A stretch of 64,000 bases of DNA from Rhizobium favelukesii (GTDB taxonomy: Bacteria > Pseudomonadota > Alphaproteobacteria > Rhizobiales > Rhizobiaceae). Under the pieces are notes generated by a model. It was not told the origin of the DNA. It was given only the letters and a program-made list of their open reading frames with translations, and ran no database searches. Both the position numbers and the translations under genes were made by a program. Each line of letters begins with the position of its first letter. Position 1 is the first letter of the stretch. The stretch covers positions 3,978,001-4,042,000 of the forward strand of contig NZ_HG916852.1 in NCBI RefSeq assembly GCF_000577275.2. Direction: 5' to 3'. Positions 17,345-28,931 of the stretch are shown in pieces.

Positions 17345-18994
17345 ATGACTGATCGCAATGAAGAAAAATCTGCGCAGGGAACGCAGATGTCGCGCCGCGA
17401 GGCATTGAAGCTCGGCCTCGCTGCCGGTGTCGGCCTCACCGTATTCGGGATGAACGCCCGTATCGTGTTCGCCGATGAAGGACAGGTTCTCAAGGCCGCG
17501 CATCCGGCGTTCGACCAGGACTGGTCGCCGCTGCGTGGCGGCGGACGTCCTTTCCGCTGGAACTCGATCTGGTGGGCTTCGCCGATGTATTTCGACAGCG
17601 AAGGCAAGATCAAGCCATATGTCTTCACCAGCTGGGAATCCTCCGACAACAAGGTCTGGACCTTCAAGATCGATCCGAAGGCCGTCTTCTCCGATGGCAG
17701 CAAGATCACCTCGGCCGACGTCAAGGGCTCATGGGAAGTCGCGTCCATGCCGAACACCAAGAGCCTGCGCGCCGATCAGGTGCTGAGCAAGGTTCAGGGT
17801 TACAAGGAAATCAGCGGCGGCTCGGGCGACGAACTGACGGGCGTTGCTACGCCTGATGAGGGCACTGTTGTCGTGACCCTGACGGATGTCGATCCAATCT
17901 TCTTCATGCGCCTTGCCAACCATATCGCTCCGATCACCAAGGCAGCGCAGTCGCGCGGCAGCGATGGCGAGGAAGTCGCCGATTGGTACAAGCCCGACAG
18001 CAGCCCGGTGTTCTCCGGCCCGTTCAAGCTGACCAGCCTCGATATCGATGCCGGCAAGTTGGTATTCGAGCCGAACGAGAACTTTTTCGGGCCGAAGCCG
18101 AAGCTCGCCCGTATCGAGATCACATCGGTGGAAGACAACGTCACTGCGACCTCGCTGATCAACTCGGGCGAGTTCAACGCCCACACCGAGCTTGTGACCT
18201 CCACCATCATCCAGGATCTCGGTCCCGAATTCTCCTCCGGCCCGCTGATCCCGACCAGCCAGCACTTCTGGTTCAACATCAGCCGCGCTCCGATGGACGA
18301 TCCGAAGGTTCGCCAGGCGCTGATCATGGCGATCGATCGCGACGGCCTGTTCAAGGCATCCTATCCGGATGGACCGCACAAGAAGGCTGATCAGATTCTC
18401 AATTCCGTCCCCGGCGCCGACAATTCCGGCTTCGAGCCCTACCCCTACGATCCGGCAGCGGCCAAGAAGTTGCTTGCCGAATCCAGCTACGGTGGTCCCG
18501 AGCGCCTGCCGAAGATCCTCTTTGTCGGCATCTCGGCCCCGGCCATCGAAGCCGCAGCCCAGTTCATCGCCGAACAGTGGCGCCAGAACCTCGGCATCAC
18601 CGCCGTCGACATGAAGCCGCAGCAGGACTCCTATGCCGGTCCTGACCAGAACGCGGTCCAGATCTTCCGCGATGACGTTGGCACACGCGTACCTGACGCC
18701 GCCTCCTATCTCGCCGGCTGCATCGCCTCGACCTCGTCGAATGCACAAAACAAGCTTGGCGGATACAAGAACGACAAGGTTGATGCCGCCCTTGCCGAAG
18801 CGGCCACGAAGCCGGCTGACGACCCGCAGCGCATCAAGCTAGCGCAGGATGCCCAGAAGGCATTCCGCGACGATTGGGCCTTCATTCCGTGGTATTCTCA
18901 GGCGATGTCGCGCTGGGCCACCAAGGAGGTCAAGGGCATGGAAAAGAACCTCGACTGGCAGGTCGTGGCGCCCTGGGACATCTCGGTCGGCTGA
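17345..18994 (+). CDS. ABC transporter substrate-binding protein, family 5 (peptide/opine type)
   Basis: 549 residues. The twin-arginine signal MSRREALKLGLAAGVGLTVF starts about residue 16, so export is probably by Tat. The mature part is of the SBP_bac_5 (OppA/DppA/NikA) family, with KPYVFTSWESSDNKVWTFKI and VRQALIMAIDRDGLFK. These receptors bind peptides, opines, glycosides or other medium-sized ligands in the periplasm. ATG 17345 has GGGAGGA upstream; an upstream in-frame ATG at 17309 is less likely. It heads an operon with two permeases and two ATPases. The ligand is unknown; the linked genes suggest an acid-sugar-containing conjugate. Confidence 0.88.
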   Translation: MTDRNEEKSAQGTQMSRREALKLGLAAGVGLTVFGMNARIVFADEGQVLKAAHPAFDQDWSPLRGGGRPFRWNSIWWASPMYFDSEGKIKPYVFTSWESSDNKVWTFKIDPKAVFSDGSKITSADVKGSWEVASMPNTKSLRADQVLSKVQGYKEISGGSGDELTGVATPDEGTVVVTLTDVDPIFFMRLANHIAPITKAAQSRGSDGEEVADWYKPDSSPVFSGPFKLTSLDIDAGKLVFEPNENFFGPKPKLARIEITSVEDNVTATSLINSGEFNAHTELVTSTIIQDLGPEFSSGPLIPTSQHFWFNISRAPMDDPKVRQALIMAIDRDGLFKASYPDGPHKKADQILNSVPGADNSGFEPYPYDPAAAKKLLAESSYGGPERLPKILFVGISAPAIEAAAQFIAEQWRQNLGITAVDMKPQQDSYAGPDQNAVQIFRDDVGTRVPDAASYLAGCIASTSSNAQNKLGGYKNDKVDAALAEAATKPADDPQRIKLAQDAQKAFRDDWAFIPWYSQAMSRWATKEVKGMEKNLDWQVVAPWDISVG

Positions 18995-19137
18995 GCCGCC
19001 GTCCGAAAATAGCCTCCGGGCATTTGGCAAAACCGCGCGAAGACCGCAAGGCCTTCGCGCAAGTTTCAAGAGGAGACGGCATCTCTGCGGGGACGACCCG
19101 AATACGGAGCCATGCCGACAACAGGTGGGAGGTAACC

Positions 19138-20094
19138 TTGTTACGCTACGTGCTAACCCGGTTTGCCATCTGGATTCCGTCCGTCCTGATAGTCATGCTG
19201 GCCGTGTATGCGCTGGCCTTCTACGGCGCCGGCGATCCGATCAAGCTGATCTTTCTGCGCGCACCCGGCGACGTTGCCTATAATCCCGAGCGCATCGAAG
19301 CGATCCGCGAAAGCGCCGGCCTGAATAAGCCGTTCATCGTGCAGTTCGGCCTTTATATCTGGAACCTGCTGCATGGCCAATTCGGCAACTCGCTGACCTC
19401 GGGCCGGTCGGTCTGGGCCATGGTTTCGGCTGCTGCGCCGGTGTCCTTCCAACTGGCGCTCGGTTCCATCATCTTGACCGCCGTCGTCGCCATTCCGCTC
19501 GGCATGATCGCAGCGCTGAACCAGAACACGAGGCTCGATTACACGATCCTTGGCAGCGCGCTCTTCCTGTGGGCGATCCCGGCCTACGTCGCTGGTCCGC
19601 TGCTCATGGTCGCCCTGATCGTGCTGTTGCCGATGATCAAGGTGCCCTACGGCTGGGGCGGCGTCTTTGACGTACGTATCATCTTGCCGCTGATCGTGCT
19701 GTCGTTCCAGCCGATCGCGCTCATCGTGCGCCAGACGCGTGCGGCGGTCATCGAGGTTCTCTCGGAGGACTTTGTACGCACTGCCCGCGCCAAGGGCGTT
19801 CCGGAAATCGTGGTGGCTCTGCGCCACATTCTACGCCCGGTGTTGACGCCTGTCGTGACCCAGCTCGGCCTGATCATGATTACCATCGTCAACGGCGCGA
19901 TCTTTGTCGAACTCGTTTTCGGTCTGCCAGGCCTCGGACGCCTCACCGTTCAGGCGCTGACCAACTCGGACTATCCCGTCATTCTGGCAATCACGCTGAT
20001 CGGATCCTTCCTGGTCATGGCCTCGAACCTCTTGGTCGACGTGCTCTATCCGCTGCTTGATCCGCGCGCCAATGATGCAAGAAGGAGCCGCTGA
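19138..20094 (+). CDS. ABC transporter permease (DppB/OppB type)
   Basis: 318 residues from a TTG start at 19138 (LRYVLTRFAIWIPSVLIVML), chosen because GGGAGGT is five bases upstream; the longer open frame overlaps the receptor gene and is not membrane-like. It has about six membrane segments and the EAA-type loop EDFVRTARAKGVPEIVV that contacts the ATPases. Inner-membrane half of the importer. It lies 143 bp after the receptor stop. Confidence 0.88.
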   Translation: MLRYVLTRFAIWIPSVLIVMLAVYALAFYGAGDPIKLIFLRAPGDVAYNPERIEAIRESAGLNKPFIVQFGLYIWNLLHGQFGNSLTSGRSVWAMVSAAAPVSFQLALGSIILTAVVAIPLGMIAALNQNTRLDYTILGSALFLWAIPAYVAGPLLMVALIVLLPMIKVPYGWGGVFDVRIILPLIVLSFQPIALIVRQTRAAVIEVLSEDFVRTARAKGVPEIVVALRHILRPVLTPVVTQLGLIMITIVNGAIFVELVFGLPGLGRLTVQALTNSDYPVILAITLIGSFLVMASNLLVDVLYPLLDPRANDARRSR

Positions 20095-20096
20095 CC

Positions 20097-21059
20097 ATGT
20101 CCGCCGTCCCTCTCTCCACGATCGAAGCCACCCAGGAAGAACCCCCGGTCAACCTGTGGCGCGACGCCTGGCATCGCCTGAAGCGCAACAAGCTTGCCCT
20201 GTTCGGCTTGATTGTCGTCCTGACCCTCGGCTTCACCGCGATCTTTGGTCCGTACCTGGCGCCTTACGATTATCTGAGCCAGGATCTGCAGGCGCGAAAC
20301 GCCGTTCCCTCGCTGCACCATCTTTTCGGCACGGACGATCTCGGCCGCGACGTCTTCAGCCGCGTCGTCTTCGGCACGCGCACGGCTTTCCTGGTTGCGA
20401 TCGTCGTGACCTTGATCGCCGTTGCGATCGGTCTCGTGCTTGGAGCCATTGCCGGTTTCTTCGGCAATCCATTTGACAGCGCCATCATGTGGCTGACGGA
20501 TGTGACCATGTCGGTGCCGAACCTGCTGCTCGTTGTCGTTATCAATGCGTCCCTGAAGACACCGATCGCGAAATGGATGGAGGCCCAGTATATGGCAACC
20601 CTCAATCCATTCTATCGCCAGACGATATGGGTGGATTTCTTCCTGGTCTTCGGCTCGATGGCGCTTATCTCCTGGCCGCCGTATGCGCGCTTGGTGCGCG
20701 CCCAGGTGCTGTCGATCCGCAGCCGCCCCTATATCACCGCGGCCCAGGCTCTCGGCCTGTCCAACTGGGTCATCATGAAGCGTTACGTGGTACCGAACGC
20801 GCTTGGACCGCTGATCGTTTCCGTCAGCGCTGGTCTCGGCACCGCGATGGTTCTAGAAAGCGCCTTCAGCTTCCTCGGCGTCGGCGTCAATCCGCCGACT
20901 CCGAGCTGGGGCAACATGATTTCGGACGGTCTACGCGTCTGGCAGCATTACCCCCATCTCCTCGCCGCACCGGCAGCCGTTCTCGGCCTTGCCTCGGTTG
21001 CCTTCAGCTTCCTCGGCGATGGCCTCAACGACGCACTCAATCCGCGGGGCAGCAAGTGA
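20097..21059 (+). CDS. ABC transporter permease (DppC/OppC type)
   Basis: 320 residues: N-terminal cytoplasmic stretch, then membrane segments starting LALFGLIVVLTLGFTAIFGP. The DppC-type signature FGTDDLGRDVFSRVVFGTRT is near residue 78, and the EAA loop is PYITAAQALGLSNWVIMKRY. It begins two bases after the first permease stop and its own stop overlaps the next start (TGATG), so the genes are translationally coupled. Confidence 0.9.
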   Translation: MSAVPLSTIEATQEEPPVNLWRDAWHRLKRNKLALFGLIVVLTLGFTAIFGPYLAPYDYLSQDLQARNAVPSLHHLFGTDDLGRDVFSRVVFGTRTAFLVAIVVTLIAVAIGLVLGAIAGFFGNPFDSAIMWLTDVTMSVPNLLLVVVINASLKTPIAKWMEAQYMATLNPFYRQTIWVDFFLVFGSMALISWPPYARLVRAQVLSIRSRPYITAAQALGLSNWVIMKRYVVPNALGPLIVSVSAGLGTAMVLESAFSFLGVGVNPPTPSWGNMISDGLRVWQHYPHLLAAPAAVLGLASVAFSFLGDGLNDALNPRGSK

Positions 21060-22066
21060 TGAACACGACCAAATCCAGTGAACGACTGCTCGATGTCCGC
21101 GGCCTCACCGTCGAAATCGACGGACGCAACGGCCCTGCCGTTGTCGTCGACGGGATCGACCTTCATGTCAATAAGGGCGAGACGCTCGGCGTCGTCGGCG
21201 AGTCCGGCTGTGGCAAGAGTCTGACGATGCTGAGCCTGATGCGGCTCCTGCCCAACAAGATCAAGGTCAGCAAAGGCTCGGCCAGCTTCGACGGCAATGA
21301 CTTGCAGAAGATGTCGAACAGGGAACTACGCAAGGTGCGCGGCGGTGATATCGGGTTCGTCTTCCAGGATCCGATGACCTCGCTAAACCCGGTCATGCGG
21401 GTCGGCGACCAGATCTGCGAGCCACTGATCTATCATCGCAGGATGAGCAAGGCGCAGGCCCGCGCACGTGCCGTCGAACTGCTGCGTCTCGTCGGCATTC
21501 CCGGTCCGCAAGAGCGGCTGCAGGCCTATCCGCACGAACTGTCTGGCGGTATGCGCCAGCGCGTCATGATCGCCATTGGCCTTGCCTGCAATCCGAAGCT
21601 CCTGATCGCCGACGAACCGACGACGGCGCTCGACGTCACCATCCAGGCCCAGATCGTCGATCTCGTGAAGGATCTGCGCGCCAAGCTCGGCATGTCGGTG
21701 GTGTGGATCACTCATGACCTGGCGCTGATCGCCGGTCTCGTCGATCGCGTCGCCGTGCTTTACGCTGGCACCGTTGTCGAGGATGCGCCGGTCGATGAAC
21801 TCTACGCTCGCCCGAGCCATCCCTACACGCGCGGTCTCTTGGCCTCGATCCCGAAGCTGTCGGATGCACCGGCAAGCCGGCTGAGCTCGATCGGCGGGAC
21901 ACCGCCCGAACCGGGTCGCCGGCCGAAGGGCTGCCCCTTTGCGCCGCGTTGTCCGCTGGCGGAAGCAATTTGCCACGAGCGCGTACCGAAGCTCGAGCCG
22001 CTGGCCGGCGCCGGAAATCACCGGGCCGCCTGTTTTGTCGTCCAGAAAATGCAGGAGGCTGCGTGA
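21059..22066 (+). CDS. ABC transporter ATP-binding protein (DppD/OppD type)
   Basis: 335 residues. Walker A is GESGCGKS, the signature is [20 protein letters not shown], and Walker [13 protein letters not shown]; the C-terminal extension with [20 protein letters not shown] is the cysteine cluster typical of OppD/DppD (often binding Fe-S). The start at 21059 overlaps the permease stop. It energises the importer together with the next gene. Confidence 0.92.
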   Translation: MNTTKSSERLLDVRGLTVEIDGRNGPAVVVDGIDLHVNKGETLGVVGESGCGKSLTMLSLMRLLPNKIKVSKGSASFDGNDLQKMSNRELRKVRGGDIGFVFQDPMTSLNPVMRVGDQICEPLIYHRRMSKAQARARAVELLRLVGIPGPQERLQAYPHELSGGMRQRVMIAIGLACNPKLLIADEPTTALDVTIQAQIVDLVKDLRAKLGMSVVWITHDLALIAGLVDRVAVLYAGTVVEDAPVDELYARPSHPYTRGLLASIPKLSDAPASRLSSIGGTPPEPGRRPKGCPFAPRCPLAEAICHERVPKLEPLAGAGNHRAACFVVQKMQEAA

Positions 22067-23058
22067 TGGGTGCCCAACCGCTGCTCAGGGTCGAGAACCT
22101 CGTCAAGCATTTCCACGTCAAGCTCGGCGCCTTCGGCGAACGCTCGGCGACGGTCTATGCGCTCGACAACGTCAATCTCGATATCATGGAAGGCGAGACG
22201 CTGAGCCTCGTCGGGGAATCCGGCTGCGGCAAGTCGACGACCGGCTTCACCATCCTCAACCTCTACAAGGCAACCAGCGGCAAGGTCGTCTACAAGGGCC
22301 AGGATCTGGCAACGCTGGACGAGAAGCAGATGCGGCCCTTCCGCCGCGACCTGCAGATCGTCTTCCAGGATCCCTATTCGACACTCAACCCGCGCATGAC
22401 GATCGGTGAGGCGATTGGAGAGCCGATCCTGTTCCACAAGCTCTGCACCAAGGCGGAACTGAAGGACAGGGTCGCGACACTGCTGACCGACGTCGGCCTG
22501 TCGACCCGCTTTGCCCAGCGCTATCCGCACGAGCTTTCCGGCGGCCAACGGCAGCGTGTCGTCATCGCCCGCGCGCTCGCCTGCCAGCCCAAGTTCATCG
22601 TCTGCGACGAAGCGATCTCCGCACTCGACGTCTCCATTCAGGCGCAGATCATCAACCTTTTGCTCGACCTGCAGGAAAAATATGGCCTGACCTACCTGTT
22701 CATCGCCCACGATCTGGCCGTCGTTCGCCATATCAGCACCCGTGTCGGCGTGATGTATCTCGGCCGTCTGGCGGAGCTTGCGACCCGCGAGGAGCTGTTC
22801 GACAACCCGCTGCATCCCTACACCAAGGCGCTGCTGTCGGCCGTTCCGGACACCGATCCGGCGCTGGAGCGCAGCCGCAAGCGCCAGATCCTGCAGGGTG
22901 ACGTGCCAAGTCCGCTCAATCCACCGACCGGCTGCCGCTTCCATACGCGATGCCCAATCGCCATGGAGGTTTGCAGCAGGGCGGTTCCGGAATGGAAGGC
23001 AGCCAAGCCCGGCCATCTCGTCGCCTGCCACGCGGTCAACACAGGACAAACCACATGA
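22066..23058 (+). CDS. ABC transporter ATP-binding protein (DppF/OppF type)
   Basis: 330 residues. Walker [10 protein letters not shown], signature [20 protein letters not shown], Walker [13 protein letters not shown], and a C-terminal [20 protein letters not shown] cysteine motif. It starts at 22066, overlapping the DppD-type stop, and its own stop overlaps the kinase start at 23055. The two different ATPases make an asymmetric pair as in dipeptide importers. Confidence 0.92.
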   Translation: MGAQPLLRVENLVKHFHVKLGAFGERSATVYALDNVNLDIMEGETLSLVGESGCGKSTTGFTILNLYKATSGKVVYKGQDLATLDEKQMRPFRRDLQIVFQDPYSTLNPRMTIGEAIGEPILFHKLCTKAELKDRVATLLTDVGLSTRFAQRYPHELSGGQRQRVVIARALACQPKFIVCDEAISALDVSIQAQIINLLLDLQEKYGLTYLFIAHDLAVVRHISTRVGVMYLGRLAELATREELFDNPLHPYTKALLSAVPDTDPALERSRKRQILQGDVPSPLNPPTGCRFHTRCPIAMEVCSRAVPEWKAAKPGHLVACHAVNTGQTT

Positions 23059-24116
23059 CGTTGAAGGTCGCGATCATCGCTGACGATCTGACCGGCGCAC
23101 TCGACACGGGAACCCCCTTTGTCGATGCCGGGCTTTCCGTCGCTGTCGCGATCGAGGTCGAAGCCATATCGGATGCGCTTGTGACCGGTTGCGAGGTCGT
23201 CGTGGTCAACACGGCCTCAAGAGCTCTCCCGGAGGAGGAAGCGGCAGGAAGGGTCAGCGCTGCGGCGAAGGCCCTTCTTGCCGCCTCGCCTCAGATCGTT
23301 CTGAAAAAGATAGACTCCCGTCTCAAGGGGAATGTTGCAGCAGAAAGCGCAGCTATTGCCGCCATCTTCGGCCACGAGGCAATCGTCGTGGCACCAGCCA
23401 TCCCCGATCAAGAGCGCTTGACCCGCAACGGCCATGTCGTCGGCCGTGGCGTCAACGAGCCCGTACCGATTGCCGATCTCTTCAAGACAACCGACAGCCA
23501 GGTCCTCGTTTGCGACGCCGAGAGTGATAGCGATCTCGACCGGCTGATCGGCAAGCACGACTGGAAGATCACACTTGTCGTTGGCGCGCGCGGCGTCGGA
23601 GCTGCGCTTGCTCGCAAGATCGGCAGGGCCAACAAAGCAGGCCGACCCTTTGCGGCATTAAATCGGACAGTTTTCGCCGTCGGCTCCCGCGACCCGATCA
23701 CGGCCGCACAAATGACCAAGCTGGAGGCTTCCGGTGTCCTGACCTCGGCCATTGATGCTCCCGCGGGAGTGCTACCGGACGAACAATCGTTAGGCCTGCC
23801 GGTGCTTCTGCGCTGTACAGGCAAAGTCACGGGCGAGACCGCGGCAGTTGCCGACCGGTTCGCGAAAGGCGTAAAGTCGATCATAGATGCGACGCGCCCG
23901 GAGATGCTGATGGTTGGCGGTGGCGATACGGCGCTGGCAGTTTTTCGCGAGCTCGGAATTCGGATCCTGAGGCCGCAGGGCGAAATCGAGGCGGGCATTC
24001 CGTGGTTTGACGTCGCAACCGCCGATGGCCTGCGTTTCCGCTGCGCAGTGAAGTCCGGGGGCTTCGGTAATTCTGATAGTTTGATAAGACTGATTGCACA
24101 GAATCAGGCGGCATAG
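23055..24116 (+). CDS. four-carbon acid sugar kinase (DUF1537, DtnK-like)
   Basis: 353 residues with the DUF1537 N-terminal motif [20 protein letters not shown], the conserved KKIDSRLKGNVAAE, and the C-terminal GGDTALAVFRELGIR (nucleotide domain). Family members phosphorylate D-threonate, L-threonate or D-erythronate at O4. Its product would be the substrate of the PdxA2-type enzyme in the divergent operon. The protein is shorter than the usual 410-440 residues but keeps both ends, so it appears complete. It is coupled to the preceding ATPase gene by an ATGA overlap. Which tetronate it uses cannot be read from sequence. Confidence 0.85.
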   Translation: MTLKVAIIADDLTGALDTGTPFVDAGLSVAVAIEVEAISDALVTGCEVVVVNTASRALPEEEAAGRVSAAAKALLAASPQIVLKKIDSRLKGNVAAESAAIAAIFGHEAIVVAPAIPDQERLTRNGHVVGRGVNEPVPIADLFKTTDSQVLVCDAESDSDLDRLIGKHDWKITLVVGARGVGAALARKIGRANKAGRPFAALNRTVFAVGSRDPITAAQMTKLEASGVLTSAIDAPAGVLPDEQSLGLPVLLRCTGKVTGETAAVADRFAKGVKSIIDATRPEMLMVGGGDTALAVFRELGIRILRPQGEIEAGIPWFDVATADGLRFRCAVKSGGFGNSDSLIRLIAQNQAA

Positions 24117-24120
24117 GACA

Positions 24121-24906
24121 ATGCCGACGGGGAGAATGAAGGTGGACGAAGCAAACGGTGTATCGGCGAATGCGCAAGCGGCGCCTGCGACAAAGCCGGA
24201 GCGCGGTAAGGCCGTCAAGCTGGTCGATCGGGTGTTCGATCAGTTGCAAGAGCGCATTCGCTCGGGAAACTATCCGCCGGATTCACGACTTCCCGGTGAG
24301 CACGAGCTTGCATCGATGCTTGGCGTCTCGCGCCCCATCGTGCGCGACGCGTTGGCACGCTTGCGCGATCAGGGCATCGTCTACGCCAGGCAAGGTGCCG
24401 GCACCTTCGTCAGCGCTCATGGCTCGCCGACGACGCAGCTTTCCTATTCGCCGGTCAAGACGATCGCCGATATTCAGCGCTGCTACGAGTTTCGCCTGAC
24501 GATCGAGCCTGCTGCCGCCTATTTTGCTGCCAAGCGCCGCGACGAGGCGGCGATTCAGAAGATTGCAGCTGCTCTCGCCGATCTCCGTGAGGCGACCAGC
24601 CACCAGCTTCATCGCACTGACGCCGACTTCACGTTCCATCGCGCGGTCACGGAAGCCGCCAACAACCACTACTACACGGCCTCGATCGATGCCCTGAAAG
24701 CGCATATCGCGGTCGGCATGCATCTTCACGGTCTGTCTCTGCTTGGCCCGCGCCAAGGTCTTGAGCAGGTCTACGAAGAACACAACAAGATCTACCTCGC
24801 CATCGTCGAAGGTCGCGCGGAAGACGCGCGGGCGCTGATGAAGGCGCATCTCGAGGGCTCGCAGAGCCGTCTCTTCGAAGGCCGCGCGCTGGACCTTTCG
24901 ATGTAG
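24121..24906 (+). CDS. GntR-family regulator, FadR subfamily
   Basis: 261 residues: a variable N-terminus, a winged helix-turn-helix (DQLQERIRSGNYPPDSRLPG to RQGAGTFVSAHG, about residues 40-105) and an all-helical FCD effector domain (about 115-250) with histidines (TDADFTFHRAVTEAANNHYY) that usually bind a metal and an organic acid. It follows the kinase by four bases, so it reports on the same pathway and probably represses the divergent operons until a pathway acid binds. FadR-type sites are visible at 14639 and a related palindrome at 17131. A start at 24136 is also possible. Confidence 0.87.
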   Translation: MPTGRMKVDEANGVSANAQAAPATKPERGKAVKLVDRVFDQLQERIRSGNYPPDSRLPGEHELASMLGVSRPIVRDALARLRDQGIVYARQGAGTFVSAHGSPTTQLSYSPVKTIADIQRCYEFRLTIEPAAAYFAAKRRDEAAIQKIAAALADLREATSHQLHRTDADFTFHRAVTEAANNHYYTASIDALKAHIAVGMHLHGLSLLGPRQGLEQVYEEHNKIYLAIVEGRAEDARALMKAHLEGSQSRLFEGRALDLSM

Positions 24907-24920
24907 CCTACGCGGTCGGC

Positions 24921-24950
24921 TTGACAGCTTTGCTACTCTGGTTCTAACCT
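24921..24950 (+). promoter_or_regulatory. probable sigma-70 promoter of the thi operon
   Basis: TTGACA at 24921-24926 is followed 18 bases later by TAACCT (24945-24950). It lies 15-20 bases before the TPP aptamer begins, as expected for a riboswitch leader. Confidence 0.5.
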
Positions 24951-24960
24951 TTTCGCATTC

Positions 24961-26984
<2,024 letters not shown>

Positions 26985-26985
26985 T

Positions 26986-27960
26986 ATGCATGTGCTTGTC
27001 AAAGGGGCCGGCGTTGCCGGCCTCGTCGTCGCCCACGAACTCAGCCTTCGCGGTGCCGATGCGACGGTCATTGATCCCGCTAAAGGTTCCAGGCAGGCAG
27101 CCTCCTGGCTCGCGGGCGGCATGCTCGCGCCCTGGTGCGAGCGCGAAAGTGCCGAGGAAGCCGTATTGCTGCGAGGCCGCGATGCTCCCGACCGGTGGGA
27201 CATGATGCTGCCGGGGGAGGTACACCGAAACGGAACGCTGGTGGTTGCTCCCGCCCGCGACCAGAGCGAGCTCAATCGCTTCGCCGGTCGCACAAGCGGC
27301 CATAGATGGTTGGATGAAGAAAATATCGCCTCATTGGAGCCAGCTCTGGCAGGGCGCTTCAGGCGCGGCCTTTTCTTCCCACTGGAAGGACACCTCAATC
27401 CAAGGCGAGTCTTGGGTCTGCTGCGAGAAAAACTTGTCGATCGGCGTATAGCATTCATCGAGCGAGTGGCCGAAGAGACCGACTACGACGACATCGTGGA
27501 TTGCACTGGCGCCGCGCGGATCGGGCAGACGAGCGGACTTCGCGGCGTTCGCGGCGAAATGCTTTATCTGGAAACCGGCGAGGTTACCCTCACCAGACCC
27601 GTTCGCCTGCTGCATCCCCGCTTCCCTGTCTATATCGTTCCGCGCGGAGATGGCCTTTTCATGGTGGGTGCCACCATGATCGAGACGGAGTTCGACGGTC
27701 CGATCTCGGCGCGTTCGATGATGGAGTTGTTGAACGCCGCCTATGCAGTGCATCCTGCCTTCGCGGATGCTGCCGTGGTCGAAACCGGCGTGGGAATCCG
27801 GCCGGCATTCGCCGACAATTTTCCCCGCGCGACCCGCGAGCGCGGTGCAGTCGTGCTCAACGGCCTCTATCGCCACGGCTTCCTGCTTGCACCGGCAATG
27901 GCGCAGGAAGCCGTTGACCTTGTCTTCTCCAGAACTGAACCAGGAGGAAATAGCCGATGA
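26986..27960 (+). CDS. thiO: glycine/FAD oxidase ThiO
   Basis: 324 residues: an N-terminal FAD fold (MHVLVKGAGVAGLVVAHELS) and a DAO-type substrate domain. It starts one base after the thiC stop, at ATG 26986. ThiO oxidises glycine to dehydroglycine (iminoacetate) for thiazole synthesis. The C-terminal IRPAFADNFPR and GLYRHGFLLAPAMAQEAV fit ThiO. Confidence 0.93.
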   Translation: MHVLVKGAGVAGLVVAHELSLRGADATVIDPAKGSRQAASWLAGGMLAPWCERESAEEAVLLRGRDAPDRWDMMLPGEVHRNGTLVVAPARDQSELNRFAGRTSGHRWLDEENIASLEPALAGRFRRGLFFPLEGHLNPRRVLGLLREKLVDRRIAFIERVAEETDYDDIVDCTGAARIGQTSGLRGVRGEMLYLETGEVTLTRPVRLLHPRFPVYIVPRGDGLFMVGATMIETEFDGPISARSMMELLNAAYAVHPAFADAAVVETGVGIRPAFADNFPRATRERGAVVLNGLYRHGFLLAPAMAQEAVDLVFSRTEPGGNSR

Positions 27961-28154
27961 AACTGATCGTCAACGGCGAGCATCACGACCTCATTGCAGC
28001 AACGTTGTCGCAACTGCTGACGCTGATGGAATACGAGGGCGAATGGTTGGCGACCGCCGTCAACGGCGAAATCGTCCACCGCGAGGACCGTGTCGACCAC
28101 GCGCTCAACGACAATGACAGGATCGAAATCTTGTCACCGATGCAGGGCGGCTGA
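27957..28154 (+). CDS. thiS: sulfur carrier protein ThiS
   Basis: 65 residues of the ubiquitin-like fold, MKLIVNGEHHDLIAATLSQL, ending in the required Gly-Gly (PMQGG) that is adenylated and thiocarboxylated. It overlaps the thiO stop by four bases. Delivers sulfur to ThiG. Confidence 0.96.
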   Translation: MKLIVNGEHHDLIAATLSQLLTLMEYEGEWLATAVNGEIVHREDRVDHALNDNDRIEILSPMQGG

Positions 28155-28931
28155 ATGATGCAGAAGCTCTATAACACTGAGGTGTCGTCCCGCTTGCTTC
28201 TTGGCAGCGCGCGATACCCTTCGCCCGCGATCCTAGCGGAGGCCGTCAAACGATCAGAAACGGAGATTGTCACTGTCTCGTTGCGCCGAGAGACCGCTGG
28301 CGGGCATAGCGGCGGCGCCTTCTTCGAACTGATCCGGGCGCTCGGCGTCCGCGTGCTACCGAACACAGCCGGGTGCCATGGGGTCTCCGAGGCCGTGTTG
28401 ACAGCCCAGATGGCGCGAGAGCTGTTTGGCACCAGCTGGATCAAACTGGAGGTGATCGGCAATCACGATACGCTTCAGCCTGATGTCTTCGGACTGGTCG
28501 AGGCAGCGCGTATCCTCTCCAGCGAAGGCTTTCAGGTTTTTCCCTACACAACCGATGACCTTGTGGTCGCCGAGAGGCTGCTCGAAGCGGGATGCCGGGT
28601 GTTGATGCCCTGGTGTGCCCCGATCGGCAGCGCCGCGGGACCGCTCAACCTTTCGGCGCTGCGTTCGATGCGCGCGCATTTTCCCGACATCCCATTAATC
28701 GTCGACGCCGGCATCGGCCGGCCTTCGCACGCGGCAACCGTCATGGAACTCGGCTTCGATGCGGTCCTCTTGAACACCGCCGTTGCCAGCGCCGGCGACC
28801 CGGTTGCCATGGCCGGCGCATTCGCCAAGGCGATCGAGGCGGGCCGGCAAGCGTTCAGCGCCGGCTTGCTGGAGCCGCGCGATGTCGCAGTCCCGTCGAC
28901 ACCTGTCATTGGAAAGGCCGTCTTCGCATGA
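28155..28931 (+). CDS. thiG: thiazole synthase ThiG
   Basis: 258 residues with a TIM barrel: [55 protein letters not shown] (Schiff-base Lys in IKLEVI) and [20 protein letters not shown]. It joins deoxyxylulose phosphate, dehydroglycine and ThiS-borne sulfur into the thiazole. It begins immediately after the thiS stop; ATG at 28158 is equally possible. Confidence 0.97.
   Translation: MMQKLYNTEVSSRLLLGSARYPSPAILAEAVKRSETEIVTVSLRRETAGGHSGGAFFELIRALGVRVLPNTAGCHGVSEAVLTAQMARELFGTSWIKLEVIGNHDTLQPDVFGLVEAARILSSEGFQVFPYTTDDLVVAERLLEAGCRVLMPWCAPIGSAAGPLNLSALRSMRAHFPDIPLIVDAGIGRPSHAATVMELGFDAVLLNTAVASAGDPVAMAGAFAKAIEAGRQAFSAGLLEPRDVAVPSTPVIGKAVFA

Noticed and set aside
17729..18748. 339-codon minus-strand frame inside the ABC receptor gene
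   Set aside because: Shadow frame; the plus-strand receptor with Tat signal is clear.
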